DNA of 12,848 bases from Ruminococcus sp. (GCA_004555265.1 SFIQ01000035.1:1-12848), one strand, 5' to 3'. Shown: positions 1-6,064, numbered from the stretch's first letter. The notes: generated by a model from the letters alone, not told the origin. Made by a program: numbers and translations.

Positions 1-330
1 GCAGGTGCATTCCCGCTGTGGCTCGCACCCGAGCAGGTGCGTATTCTGCCGATTGCAGACCGTCATCACGACAGAGCATACGAAATCAAAAAGCAACTCG
101 AAAGCGCAGGCCTTCGTGTAACCGTAGACGACCGCAGTGAAAAAATCGGCTACAAAATCCGCGAGGCGCGTTTGCAAAGACTGCCTTACTGGCTGATTGT
201 CGGCGACAAAGAGGTCGAAAACGGCTCGGTCTCCGTCAGCCGCCGCGGCGAGGGCGACATCGGCGCTATGGAGATTTCGGCACTGATTGCCCGTTTGCAG
301 GAAGAAATTGCAACGAAAGCGAGAGATTGA
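1..330 (+). CDS. thrS: Threonyl-tRNA synthetase, C-terminal part (5' end outside the window)
   Basis: Only the last 109 residues are present; the reading frame is open from base 1, so the gene begins upstream. The visible part is the class IIa anticodon-binding domain that recognises tRNA-Thr. Family-typical stretches are FPLWLAPEQVR near the start, DDRSEKIGYKIREA in the middle (including the Arg and Lys of the usual DDR..KIGYKIR block), PYWLIVGDKE and VSVSRRGEGD. The protein normally charges tRNA-Thr with threonine in the cytoplasm and is about 580 to 650 residues long, so most of it is missing here. The stop codon is followed after one base by the start of the phosphoesterase gene, which suggests co-transcription. 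Identification is by family motifs and is firm; nothing can be said about T-box control because the 5' region is not in the window. Confidence 0.95.
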   Translation, partial: AGAFPLWLAPEQVRILPIADRHHDRAYEIKKQLESAGLRVTVDDRSEKIGYKIREARLQRLPYWLIVGDKEVENGSVSVSRRGEGDIGAMEISALIARLQEEIATKARD

Positions 331-331
331 T

Positions 332-1942
332 ATGGCGAAAGCACCGCTGACGGTTACCGTCATTACCGACACGCACTATTACGCAAAATCTACCGGCACC
401 GAAGGCAAAGCCTACGAAGCGGCAAACACCAAAAGCCAATTGCTGTTAAAATATTCTGCGGAACTTTTGGACGCGGCATTTCGCCAAATTAAAGCGGATA
501 AACGCACCGACATTGTCCTGATCTCGGGCGATACCACCAGCAACGGCGAGTACGATTCGCACCGCGAATTTATTGAAATGCTCCGTGACCTGAAAGCGGC
601 GGGCAAGCGCGTGTATGTCATCACCGCTACGCACGATTATCAGGACGACGGGCAGACAAATTCATATGTCGGCGACGAAAAAGTCAAAATTCCTGCGGCA
701 AAGCGCGAGGAACTTTATGATATGTACCGTGAATTCGGCCCTGACGAGGCGCTGTCCGTGCACCGCGACAGTATGTCCTATGTGGTGCAGTTGCAGGAGG
801 GCTACCGCCTGTTCGCCATCAATGATGACAGCAATTCGGCGGGCAAAAGCGGCATTTCCGATGACTGCTACGCTTGGCTTTGCAAGCAGGTCGAGGACGC
901 AAAGAAAAACAATCAGTTTATGCTGATGATGACGCACCACCCGCTGATTGCGCCGTCGCCTGTCTATGCGCTCATCGGCAAAAACGATATGCACGGCGAC
1001 TTTGACATTCGCCGCAAGCAGTATGCCGATTTGGGACTGCAATTTGTGTTGACGGGGCACACCCACATTCACCACATTGATAAAATCGAGAGCGACATCG
1101 GCAATACATTGTATACAATTTCCACCTCTGCGACTGTGGGCTATCCTGCGCCGATTCGTACCGTTGTGGTGGACGAGGCGGCGGGGATTGTCTCTACAAC
1201 CACCGACTTTATTACCGAAAAGGTGGGGTTTGATTTAGAGGGCAACTCCTTGCAGGAATACCTCAAAAATCAACTCGTCGGTATGGTGCGCGATATGGTC
1301 AAAGCCGCCGGCGGCGACACGCATAAATTTGCCGATATGGTCACGGCAATGAGTATCAAAAAGAAACTGATTTACAAAATCGGTTGGCTGATAAAGCCCT
1401 TTGCCAAACGGTTGAACAGTTTGAAAATCGGTACGGTTGCCAAATGGACGAAAAAAGAAACCGGCTTAAATCCCGCGGATTATGCGGATATTCAGGACAA
1501 ATCCGTTGTGGATTTTATTGTGGATATTGTCACCAATCTCTATGCGGGTGAAAACCTCTACAATCCCGAAGATGCGGAGTACAAAATTACTATGGGACTG
1601 TTAAGCATTTTCGATTCCGTATTCTCGGCACTGCACATTTCGGTGAAAAAACTTTTGAAAGTGTCCGACTCGCTTTGCGATTTCGTCGAGCCTTTGTTAC
1701 ATAACAGCGGTATCCCGTCTTACAACGCGGTGTTGCCGATTTTGCCGCACTACACGGCAGAAAATCCCGCGCCGCCCAAAGCGGACGCCCCGAAGCCCGA
1801 ACGCAAAAAAAGCAAAAAAGGCGTGCCGATTGTACTTATCGGGATTTTGGCGCTGATTATTCTTTTCATTCCGATTTTGTTGGTGCTTGGCGTCGGCTTT
1901 GTCGTCAACCAAATCCGTTTCGGGAAATATATGAAGGATTAA
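332..1942 (+). CDS. Calcineurin-like metallophosphoesterase with C-terminal membrane anchor
   Basis: A 536-residue protein. The N-terminal half carries the metallophosphoesterase signature: D13-T-H15, G66-D67, an H101-D102 pair in the place of the usual GNHD/E, H202-H203 (THHPL) and G242-H-T-H245. These would hold a two-metal centre that hydrolyses phosphomono- or diesters; the substrate cannot be read from the sequence. Residues about 300 to 480 are a helical region I do not recognise. A Pro/Ala/Lys linker with a basic patch (RKKSKK, 491-496) precedes one hydrophobic segment (about 498-526) and a short tail. There is no signal peptide, so the catalytic part is predicted to stay in the cytosol, tethered to the membrane by its C-terminus. 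The start at 332 is chosen because it lies one base after the thrS stop and just ahead of the conserved TVITDTH strand; an in-frame ATG at 287 would overlap thrS. The ribosome site (GAGAG, 321-325) is weak, so coupling to thrS translation is likely. Confidence 0.88.
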   Translation: MAKAPLTVTVITDTHYYAKSTGTEGKAYEAANTKSQLLLKYSAELLDAAFRQIKADKRTDIVLISGDTTSNGEYDSHREFIEMLRDLKAAGKRVYVITATHDYQDDGQTNSYVGDEKVKIPAAKREELYDMYREFGPDEALSVHRDSMSYVVQLQEGYRLFAINDDSNSAGKSGISDDCYAWLCKQVEDAKKNNQFMLMMTHHPLIAPSPVYALIGKNDMHGDFDIRRKQYADLGLQFVLTGHTHIHHIDKIESDIGNTLYTISTSATVGYPAPIRTVVVDEAAGIVSTTTDFITEKVGFDLEGNSLQEYLKNQLVGMVRDMVKAAGGDTHKFADMVTAMSIKKKLIYKIGWLIKPFAKRLNSLKIGTVAKWTKKETGLNPADYADIQDKSVVDFIVDIVTNLYAGENLYNPEDAEYKITMGLLSIFDSVFSALHISVKKLLKVSDSLCDFVEPLLHNSGIPSYNAVLPILPHYTAENPAPPKADAPKPERKKSKKGVPIVLIGILALIILFIPILLVLGVGFVVNQIRFGKYMKD

Positions 1943-2051
1943 ATCGCGTATTGCCGTTTCGCCGGTGTTTTCCCCCCGCCTGAGAACCCTCCCGCCGTTT
2001 TTGGGAAAGTAATTTGGGGTTTGTGAGGGGTATTAACGGAATAAAATTTTC

Positions 2052-2080
2052 AGGGTAGGGCGGGGGCTTGCCCCCGCCGT
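2052..2080 (+). repeat. GTAGGG-type palindrome, possible terminator of the phosphoesterase gene
   Basis: A perfect 8-bp stem, GGCGGGGG (2059-2066) with CCCCCGCC (2071-2078) and a CTTG loop, preceded by AGGGTA and followed by GTTTAT. It is about 115 bases past the phosphoesterase stop and is the first strong hairpin downstream, so it may end that transcript, although the U-tract is poor. It is one member of the CTAC-tailed palindrome family seen throughout the window (here in the reverse orientation). Its left 14 bases are identical to the left end of the element at 2335-2452. Confidence 0.7.
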
Positions 2081-2084
2081 TTAT

Positions 2085-2201
2085 GCCCCCTCTGACGAGG
2101 GGGCTGTCAAATGCACAGCATTTGACTGGGGGAGAGATTTTTCCGTTTCTCTCCCTCCGTCTTTTGCCTCCGGCAAAAGCCACCTCCCTCCCAGAGGGAG
2201 G
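2085..2201. repeat. Multi-hairpin MITE-like element
   Basis: About 117 bp consisting almost entirely of short perfect hairpins: CCCCCTC/GAGGGGG (2086-2103, tetraloop), a 9-bp stem GTCAAATGC/GCATTTGAC with loop ACA (2106-2126), CTTTTGCC/GGCAAAAG with loop TCC (2161-2179) and CCTCCCTC/GAGGGAGG with loop CCA (2183-2201). Between the second and third, GGGGGAGAGA faces TCTCTCCCTCC to form a central arm. The two outer hairpins are imperfect inverted copies of each other, like terminal inverted repeats. No reading frame of its own is supported. Elements of this shape are familiar in gut Oscillospiraceae genomes (established impression, not checked here); non-autonomous mobility is inference. Confidence 0.75.
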
Positions 2202-2207
2202 AACAAC

Positions 2208-2314
2208 GGGTCGTCGAAAACGCCGACCCCTACAAACGGGGCGCCGAGTCGTCGCCCCCTACGCTCGCATGGCATTTTTATTTTTCAATCGGAACGGTCA
2301 AGACCGTTCCCTAC
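2208..2314. repeat. Three consecutive CTAC-tailed palindromes
   Basis: Three hairpins in the same orientation, each ending directly in CTAC: GGGTCG...CGACCC plus CTAC (2208-2233), GGGGCG...CGCCCC plus CCTAC (2238-2262), and the perfect 9-bp stem GGAACGGTC-AA-GACCGTTCC plus CTAC (2291-2314). The stems differ in sequence but keep pairing, while the tail is constant. The stretch 1943-2623 has no credible gene; apparent reading frames there run through these palindromes and have no ribosome site or protein family. Confidence 0.75.
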
Positions 2315-2334
2315 ACGCACAAAATACAATTTAC

Positions 2335-2452
2335 AGGGTAGGGCGGGGTGATTCCCCTGTTAGGGGAAATGTCTGCGAAGCAGACAAAAGTTTTGCTCCC
2401 GCCGTTATTTCACATCGAACCCCGCGGCGGGGGCAAGCCCCCGCCCTACCCT
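2335..2452. repeat. 118-bp element with perfect 14-bp terminal inverted repeats
   Basis: Left end AGGGTAGGGCGGGG (2335-2348) and right end CCCCGCCCTACCCT (2439-2452) are exact inverse complements. Inside lie two triloop hairpins, TTCCCCT-GTT-AGGGGAA (2352-2368) and GTCTGC-GAA-GCAGAC (2371-2385), enclosed by GGCGGG/CCCGCC (2342-2347 with 2398-2403), then a complete palindrome GGCGGGGGC-AA-GCCCCCGCC (2426-2445) with its CTAC tail. It may be a composite of two palindrome units facing each other or a small mobile element. Confidence 0.7.
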
Positions 2453-2500
2453 AATCCTGTATTTCGTTCGTTCCAAAAACACCCCCACAACCCCCAATTT

Positions 2501-2527
2501 GTCATCCTGAGCGAAGCGAAGGATCTC
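2501..2527. repeat. Solo GTCATCCTGAGC-type repeat end
   Basis: A 27-base sequence beginning GTCATCCTGAGCGAAGCG and ending GGATCTC. It matches one end of the complete element at 9866-9951 with one difference, and resembles the copy at 12372-12401. No inverted partner end is visible nearby, so this is a solo or decayed copy. Confidence 0.75.
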
Positions 2528-2623
2528 AAACAATGCAACGTACAGCGCACAGAGAACCCGATTTGTTCCAAAAGGTGCAGAACAACCAACAATTCGTGCG
2601 GTGCGACCAAAAGACGAACAAAG

Positions 2624-2656
2624 CAACACCCCGTCTTGAAAAAAGACGGGGTGTTG
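2624..2656 (-). terminator. Intrinsic terminator of the GtrA-family gene
   Basis: A perfect 14-bp stem (CAACACCCCGTCTT paired with AAGACGGGGTGTTG) with a 5-base loop, 20 bases past the stop codon of the minus-strand gtrA-like gene. On the minus strand it is followed by CTTTGTTCGTCTTTT, a loose U-rich tail. Confidence 0.8.
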
Positions 2657-2675
2657 TTTGGTTACAGATTGTAAA

Positions 2676-3248
2676 TTATTTTGTCTCTGCGGGGGCTTCT
2701 TCGTTTTCTTTGGCTTTTTCTTCGACTTTTTCCTCTTTCTTTTTGTGGAACAAAATTTTATCCACAGGGAAATACAGGAAGAACTGCAATGCCGAGCAAA
2801 CCGCAGTAGCAATGTTTCTCGCCGCCGCGTCCGACCAACCGATGTCGTTGAGAATCCAACCGTAAATGGTGGGGTTAAGCCATTGCGAGAAGCAAATCAG
2901 CGCTACGGTGAACACAATGTAAATCGGCAATACGACCTTGGTGTTGGCACCGGAGTTAAAGGTCTTTTCCTTGTTGACGAAGAACGCGACGATTTGCGCC
3001 GTGATGTTGGAAATGGCGAATACCCAGAAATAACCCCAACCGCCGTCCTCCGCGGGATAGTGGAACACAAAGAAATCACAGGGGTTGTCATACAGCGGAC
3101 GGAAAATCAGCGGTAAGATGTTGACCAAGCCGAACTGCACTATGCACGCCCCAAGGCTGACCACGATGAATTTGACGAACTGCCAAAGCGTATTGATACC
3201 GCTGCCTTTCCCTTCGGCAGCCTTATCAATGGTATTGAGTTTACCCAT
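2676..3248 (-). CDS. GtrA-family membrane protein
   Basis: 190 residues with four hydrophobic segments (about 23-50, 73-92, 106-123 and 144-167), the layout of the GtrA/DPMS-like family. These small membrane proteins assist transfer of lipid-linked sugars across the membrane for surface polysaccharide or teichoic acid decoration. Family-typical features are QFVKFIVVSLGACIVQ in the first helix and NKEKTF (92-97) after the second. The C-terminus is a charged Lys/Glu tail (about 169-190), probably cytosolic. The start at 3248 is chosen over an ATG six bases upstream because AAGGGAG (3257-3263) is 8 bases from it and only 2 from the other. No glycosyltransferase partner lies next to it, so the sugar substrate is unknown. 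It is monocistronic, divergent from the aldo/keto reductase operon, and has its own promoter and terminator. Confidence 0.85.
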   Translation of the reverse strand: MGKLNTIDKAAEGKGSGINTLWQFVKFIVVSLGACIVQFGLVNILPLIFRPLYDNPCDFFVFHYPAEDGGWGYFWVFAISNITAQIVAFFVNKEKTFNSGANTKVVLPIYIVFTVALICFSQWLNPTIYGWILNDIGWSDAAARNIATAVCSALQFFLYFPVDKILFHKKKEEKVEEKAKENEEAPAETK

Positions 3249-3283
3249 GAACATTTCTCCCTTTAATGTAAAAATTTACCCTA

Positions 3284-3312
3284 ATTTTAACACGGCAAAG
3301 CGCCAAAAGCAA
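3284..3312 (-). promoter_or_regulatory. Candidate sigma-A promoter of the GtrA-family gene
   Basis: Minus strand TTGCTT (3307-3312) and TAAAAT (3284-3289) separated by 17 bases, followed about 25 bases on by the ribosome site. Position and spacing fit; the hexamers are near but not full consensus. Confidence 0.5.
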
Positions 3313-3353
3313 GGGATAAAGTGAATAAGTTTTCACCGCGTTGTTTATGGATT

Positions 3354-3385
3354 TTTCACAAGAATATGCAAGTACTTTTGTGAAA
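3354..3385. promoter_or_regulatory. Inverted repeat between divergent promoters, possible operator
   Basis: TTTCACAA (3354-3361) and TTGTGAAA (3378-3385) are perfect inverse complements with a 16-base spacer, in the 250-bp space between the gtrA-like gene and the aldo/keto reductase operon. It lies upstream of both candidate promoters, where a regulator or upstream activator could bind. The half-sites resemble Rex half-sites but in the opposite order, so Rex is not claimed. Confidence 0.3.
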
Positions 3386-3415
3386 CATTTAACAAGAAAT
3401 TGCGTGGCGTTTTGA

Positions 3416-3454
3416 TTGTGGGGATTGAAAACACTGTATATAATATAGTATAAT
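3416..3454 (+). promoter_or_regulatory. Overlapping sigma-A promoters of the aldo/keto reductase operon
   Basis: Two good combinations overlap: TTGTGG (3416-3421) with TATAAT (3439-3444) at 17 bases, and TTGAAA (3425-3430) with a second perfect TATAAT (3449-3454) at 18 bases. Either would give a leader of roughly 35 to 45 bases ahead of the ribosome site AGGAGG (3485-3490). Confidence 0.75.
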
Positions 3455-3496
3455 AACCTCACGAAAACATTGCATCGGCATTTCAGGAGGGATTTT

Positions 3497-4615
3497 ATGC
3501 AATACCGTGATTTCGGGAAAACGGGGGAAAAGGTTTCGGCGTTAGGTTTCGGCTGTATGCGTCTGCCCACCCTTGACAATTTAACGCACAGCATTGACGA
3601 AAAAGAGGCAACACGCATTGTGCGCAACGGCATTGACAACGGCATTAACTACATAGATACCGCATTTTTCTATCACAACGGCAAAAGCGAGGGGTTTGTG
3701 GGCAAAGCGTTACAGGACGGTTACCGTGACAAGGTTTTGCTTGCCACAAAATCACCGTTCGGCGGGTTTAAATTCGGATTTGAGTTTGACAAAATCTTAA
3801 ACACACAGTTAAAGCGGTTGCAAACCGACCATATTGATATGTATTTGTTGCACGCGGCGTGTTTAAAATCGTGGAAAAACTCCGCTTTGAAATTCGATTT
3901 GCTTTCCAAAATGGAAAAGGCACGGGCGGCGGGGAAAATCCGTTATATCGGTTTTTCGTTCCACGATAATTACGAGGCGTTTGAAACGATTTTAAACGGC
4001 TATGACGGTTGGGATTTTTGCCAAATTCAATACAATTTCGTGGATACAGACCACCAGGCAGGCACAAAAGGCTTGGAGTCCGCCGCAAAGAAGGGCTTGG
4101 GTGTTATAGTAATGGAGCCGCTCTTGGGCGGCAAACTTGCAAATCCGCCGCAAAATGTCAAAGACGCTCTGCCGCAAGGCGTTTCGCCCGTTCAGGCATC
4201 TCTTGATTTCATTTGGGACCGCCCCGAAGTAAGCCTTTTATTAAGCGGTATGAGTAACGCAGAACAGGTGGAGCAAAACCTGCAATATGCCCACGAGAGC
4301 CGAGTGGGCAAATTAACCGACGAGCAAAAAGCGTGCTATCCCAACGCAAAAAAGATATTTGAAACGGCGGCGCGCATTTCCTGTACCCATTGCGAATACT
4401 GCGTGCCTTGCCCCAAAGGCGTGGAAATCCCCGAAATTTTTGCGCAGTATAATAAGAGTGTGCAAGATGCGGACGCGGCGAAAAAGGCCTATAAAAAAAT
4501 CAAGGGGGACGCACAAAAATGCGTCGGTTGCGGCAAATGTGAGGAAAAATGTCCGCAACAACTGCCTATTCGTGAAAAACTGAAAGAGGCAGACGCCTTT
4601 TTTAAAGGGGAATAA
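3497..4615 (+). CDS. Aldo/keto reductase with C-terminal dicluster ferredoxin domain
   Basis: 372 residues. Residues 1 to about 285 form an aldo/keto reductase barrel with the catalytic tetrad D54, Y59, K85 and H119 (NYIDTAFFYH, ATKSP, YLLHA). The C-terminal part holds two iron-sulphur motifs, C296-X2-C299-X2-C302-X2-C305-P and C342-X2-C345-X2-C348-X3-C352-P, predicted to bind two 4Fe-4S clusters. This architecture is common in anaerobes. It is thought to couple NAD(P)H-type carbonyl chemistry to ferredoxin-like electron carriers, but the substrate is not known. The start at 3497 has AGGAGG 6 bases upstream; an ATG at 3470 would add nine residues not expected before MQYRDFGKTGEKVS. It is the first gene of an operon: the ECF S-component gene starts 2 bases after its stop, with its ribosome site inside the end of this gene. 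Confidence 0.92.
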   Translation: MQYRDFGKTGEKVSALGFGCMRLPTLDNLTHSIDEKEATRIVRNGIDNGINYIDTAFFYHNGKSEGFVGKALQDGYRDKVLLATKSPFGGFKFGFEFDKILNTQLKRLQTDHIDMYLLHAACLKSWKNSALKFDLLSKMEKARAAGKIRYIGFSFHDNYEAFETILNGYDGWDFCQIQYNFVDTDHQAGTKGLESAAKKGLGVIVMEPLLGGKLANPPQNVKDALPQGVSPVQASLDFIWDRPEVSLLLSGMSNAEQVEQNLQYAHESRVGKLTDEQKACYPNAKKIFETAARISCTHCEYCVPCPKGVEIPEIFAQYNKSVQDADAAKKAYKKIKGDAQKCVGCGKCEEKCPQQLPIREKLKEADAFFKGE

Positions 4616-4617
4616 AG

Positions 4618-5196
4618 ATGGAACAAGTAAAATCCAATAAAGTCGCCTTTCCCGCACGCACCGTTGCTACGGCGGCGCTTGTATGTGCGCTGTCGGTGGT
4701 ATTGCCGCAGGTCTTTCATCTTATCGGCGGCAAGCCGCTCGGCAATGCGTTTTTGCCGATGCACCTGCCCGTGATTTTGGGCGGGTATCTGTTAAATCCT
4801 GCGGCGGCGCTTGTGTGCGGCGCACTTTCCCCGATTTTAAGTTTCTTTGTCAGCGGTATGCCCCCATTCCCACGGCTGATATTTATGATATTCGAGTTGG
4901 GCGCATACGGATTTTCCACATCGGTTTTTGTGCATAAATGCCGATTACCCGTATGGCTCAATTTGCCCCTGACTTGGATTTGCGGTCGCATGATGTATTT
5001 TGTAACGGCGTTCTTTGCACTCCGCGTTCTGCATTTGGAAATGCAGGGTATGACAACCGCATCTGCGGCGGTTTGGACTGCCGTTACCACCGGCGTGCCG
5101 GGGATCATATTACAGGCGGCAGTTGTGCCGATTTTGGTTGCCGCACTTAAAAAAGCGAGGTTAATTACATATGCACCCCGATTTGGAAAGCTGTAA
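4618..5196 (+). CDS. ECF transporter S component (substrate-binding membrane subunit)
   Basis: 192 residues with about six hydrophobic segments (roughly 15-37, 44-62, 64-80, 86-106, 115-136 and 155-177), the size and topology of S components of energy-coupling factor vitamin/cofactor importers. Family-like features are FLPMHLPVILGGYLLNP after the first helix and GALSPILSFFVSGMPP leading into helix 4. The S component binds the small molecule and docks to a shared EcfA-EcfA'-EcfT module, which is not in this window and is presumably encoded elsewhere (group II arrangement). The substrate cannot be assigned. AAAGGGG (4604-4610) lies 7 bases before the ATG. It is translated right after the aldo/keto reductase and overlaps the DUF1893 gene by 26 bases, so the three products are probably made together. 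Confidence 0.82.
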   Translation: MEQVKSNKVAFPARTVATAALVCALSVVLPQVFHLIGGKPLGNAFLPMHLPVILGGYLLNPAAALVCGALSPILSFFVSGMPPFPRLIFMIFELGAYGFSTSVFVHKCRLPVWLNLPLTWICGRMMYFVTAFFALRVLHLEMQGMTTASAAVWTAVTTGVPGIILQAAVVPILVAALKKARLITYAPRFGKL

Positions 5197-5602
5197 AGCG
5201 ATTTTAGAAAATGAAAATCTCACCTGTGTTGTGAAACAGGGAGACAAATTTTTGAAAACCACTGACCGCGGCATAAAGCCGTTTATGCAGTGGATAGAAA
5301 GCGGCGAAAACCTGCATGGCGCCGTTGCGGCGGACAAGGTAGTCGGCAAAGCGGCGGCGTTTTTAATGGAAAAGGCAGGCATTTCTGCCGTGTATGCCGC
5401 AGTGCTCAGCGAGCCTGCCGAGGATGTGCTGAAAAAGGCAGGCATTATGTATACATATGCTCACCTTGTGCCCCGTATTCAAAACCGCAAGGGGGACGGC
5501 CTTTGCCCCATGGAAAGTGCCGTGATGGAAATCGAGAATGCAGAAACAGCTTTTGCGGCATTGCGTGAGAAATTACGCGCCTATGGCGTACAGCGGGATT
5601 GA
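5171..5602 (+). CDS. DUF1893 / TM1506-family protein
   Basis: 143 residues with the clear DUF1893 signature: TDRGIKPFMQWI (31-42), AADKVVGKAAAFL (53-65), ISAVYAAVLSEPA (71-83), HLVPRIQNRKGDGLCPMESAV (98-118, with C112). The family has no proven function. From memory, the structure of the Thermotoga member has a cytidine-deaminase-like fold, but the normal zinc-binding set of such enzymes is not evident here, so deaminase activity is not claimed. The start overlaps the end of the ECF gene by 26 bases and is preceded by GCGAGG about 10 bases upstream, a pattern of translational coupling. A 7-bp hairpin spans its stop codon (CGGGATT 5594-5600, AATCCCG 5616-5622) but is followed by A rather than T, so it is not a convincing terminator and read-through into the tRNA genes is possible. 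Confidence 0.88.
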   Translation: MHPDLESCKAILENENLTCVVKQGDKFLKTTDRGIKPFMQWIESGENLHGAVAADKVVGKAAAFLMEKAGISAVYAAVLSEPAEDVLKKAGIMYTYAHLVPRIQNRKGDGLCPMESAVMEIENAETAFAALREKLRAYGVQRD

Positions 5603-5631
5603 GAGACAACGAAAAAATCCCGAAAAAACTA

Positions 5632-5660
5632 TTGACAAGCCGTAGCCTTTATATTATAAT
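5632..5660 (+). promoter_or_regulatory. Consensus sigma-A promoter for the tRNA pair
   Basis: TTGACA (5632-5637), 17 bases, TATAAT (5655-5660): a perfect match to the housekeeping consensus at ideal spacing, 30 bases before the first tRNA. Such strength is typical of stable RNA genes. Confidence 0.93.
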
Positions 5661-5690
5661 ATCAAAGCCGCCGAAAAAGGCGGCACTTAT

Positions 5691-5767
5691 GGCGGCATAG
5701 CTTAGTTGGCTAGAGCGTCCGGTTCATACCCGGAAGGTCACAGGTTCAAGTCCCGTTGCCGCTACCA
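5691..5767 (+). tRNA. tRNA-Met (anticodon CAT, elongator type)
   Basis: A complete cloverleaf with encoded CCA. Acceptor GGCGGCA pairs with TGCCGCT (first pair G-U), then discriminator A and CCA at 5765-5767. D arm GCTTAGTTGGCTAGAGC, anticodon stem TCCGG/CCGGA with loop TTCATAC (CAT at 5725-5727), T arm ACAGG/CCCGT with loop TTCAAGT. The T stem has one A-C mismatch, which from memory also occurs in E. coli elongator tRNA-Met. The first acceptor position is paired (G-U), unlike initiator tRNA. A CAT anticodon can also be the precursor of the AUA-reading tRNA-Ile; the body resembles Met more. Confidence 0.93.
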
Positions 5768-5770
5768 AAC

Positions 5771-5790
5771 CGCGGCAAGCAGTTGCCGCG
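5771..5790 (+). other. Hairpin in the tRNA-Met/tRNA-Glu spacer
   Basis: A perfect 8-bp stem CGCGGCAA/TTGCCGCG with loop GCAG fills most of the 28-base spacer. Its 3' arm repeats the TTGCCGC found at the 3' acceptor strand of tRNA-Met (5756-5762). A role in separating or processing the two tRNAs is plausible but inferred. Confidence 0.6.
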
Positions 5791-5795
5791 CATAC

Positions 5796-5870
5796 GGCCC
5801 GGTGGTCAAGCGGTTAAGACACCGCCCTTTCACGGCGGTAACACGAGTTCGATTCTCGTCCGGGTCACCA
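5796..5870 (+). tRNA. tRNA-Glu (anticodon TTC)
   Basis: Acceptor GGCCCGG/CCGGGTC, discriminator A and encoded CCA (5868-5870). Anticodon stem CCGCC/GGCGG with loop CTTTCAC places TTC at 5829-5831, reading GAA/GAG. T arm ACGAG/CTCGT with loop TTCGATT. All stems are well paired. It is co-transcribed with tRNA-Met from the promoter at 5632-5660. Confidence 0.95.
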
Positions 5871-5907
5871 AAAAGAAAAGTCGCACGATCGTGTGGCTTT
5901 TCTTTTT
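5871..5907 (+). terminator. Intrinsic terminator of the tRNA operon
   Basis: A 16-bp stem starts at the first base after the tRNA-Glu CCA: AAAAGAAAAG pairs with CTTTTCTTTT, continued by TCGCAC/GTGTGG with two G-U pairs and loop GATC, then TTTTTGTATTTTT. The A-tract/U-tract layout makes it effective on the plus strand. Confidence 0.88.
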
Positions 5908-5940
5908 GTATTTTTCACTTTTCATTTTTCATTTTTCAAT

Positions 5941-6033
5941 ATGCATGAACAACTTCGACTTTTCTAAATGCATAACGAATAATGCATATAAATGGTTTAT
6001 CCGGTTGCACAATCCGGCAAAATCTGCTATACT
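5941..6033 (+). promoter_or_regulatory. azlCD promoter and possible operator sites
   Basis: TTGCAC (6005-6010), 17 bases, TATACT (6028-6033), with TGC directly before the -10 box (extended -10). The transcript would start about 25 bases before azlC. Three ATGCAT palindromes (5941, 5968, 5982) lie just upstream and an imperfect dyad CCGGTTGCACAATCCGG (6001-6017) covers the -35 box. The promoter is well supported; the operator role of the palindromes is a guess. Confidence 0.65.
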
Positions 6034-6064
6034 ACCAACGGCAAAATTTGCAGGAGAAAAAACA

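Noticed and set aside
2068..2674. Overlapping open frames of about 110-130 codons on both strands
   Set aside because: They translate repeats and palindromes (Pro/Arg/Gly-rich), lack start signals and match no family.
3354..3385. Rex operator
   Set aside because: Rex sites have TTGTGAA before TTCACAA with a short spacer; here the order is reversed and the spacer is 16 bases.
5594..5622. Terminator at the end of the DUF1893 gene
   Set aside because: The 7-bp stem has a 15-base loop and is followed by A rather than T, so it does not look like an intrinsic terminator on the plus strand.
5756..6064. N-terminal extension of AzlC starting inside the tRNA region
   Set aside because: The frame is open by chance through two tRNAs and a terminator; the start at 6065 has a strong ribosome site and matches the family length.
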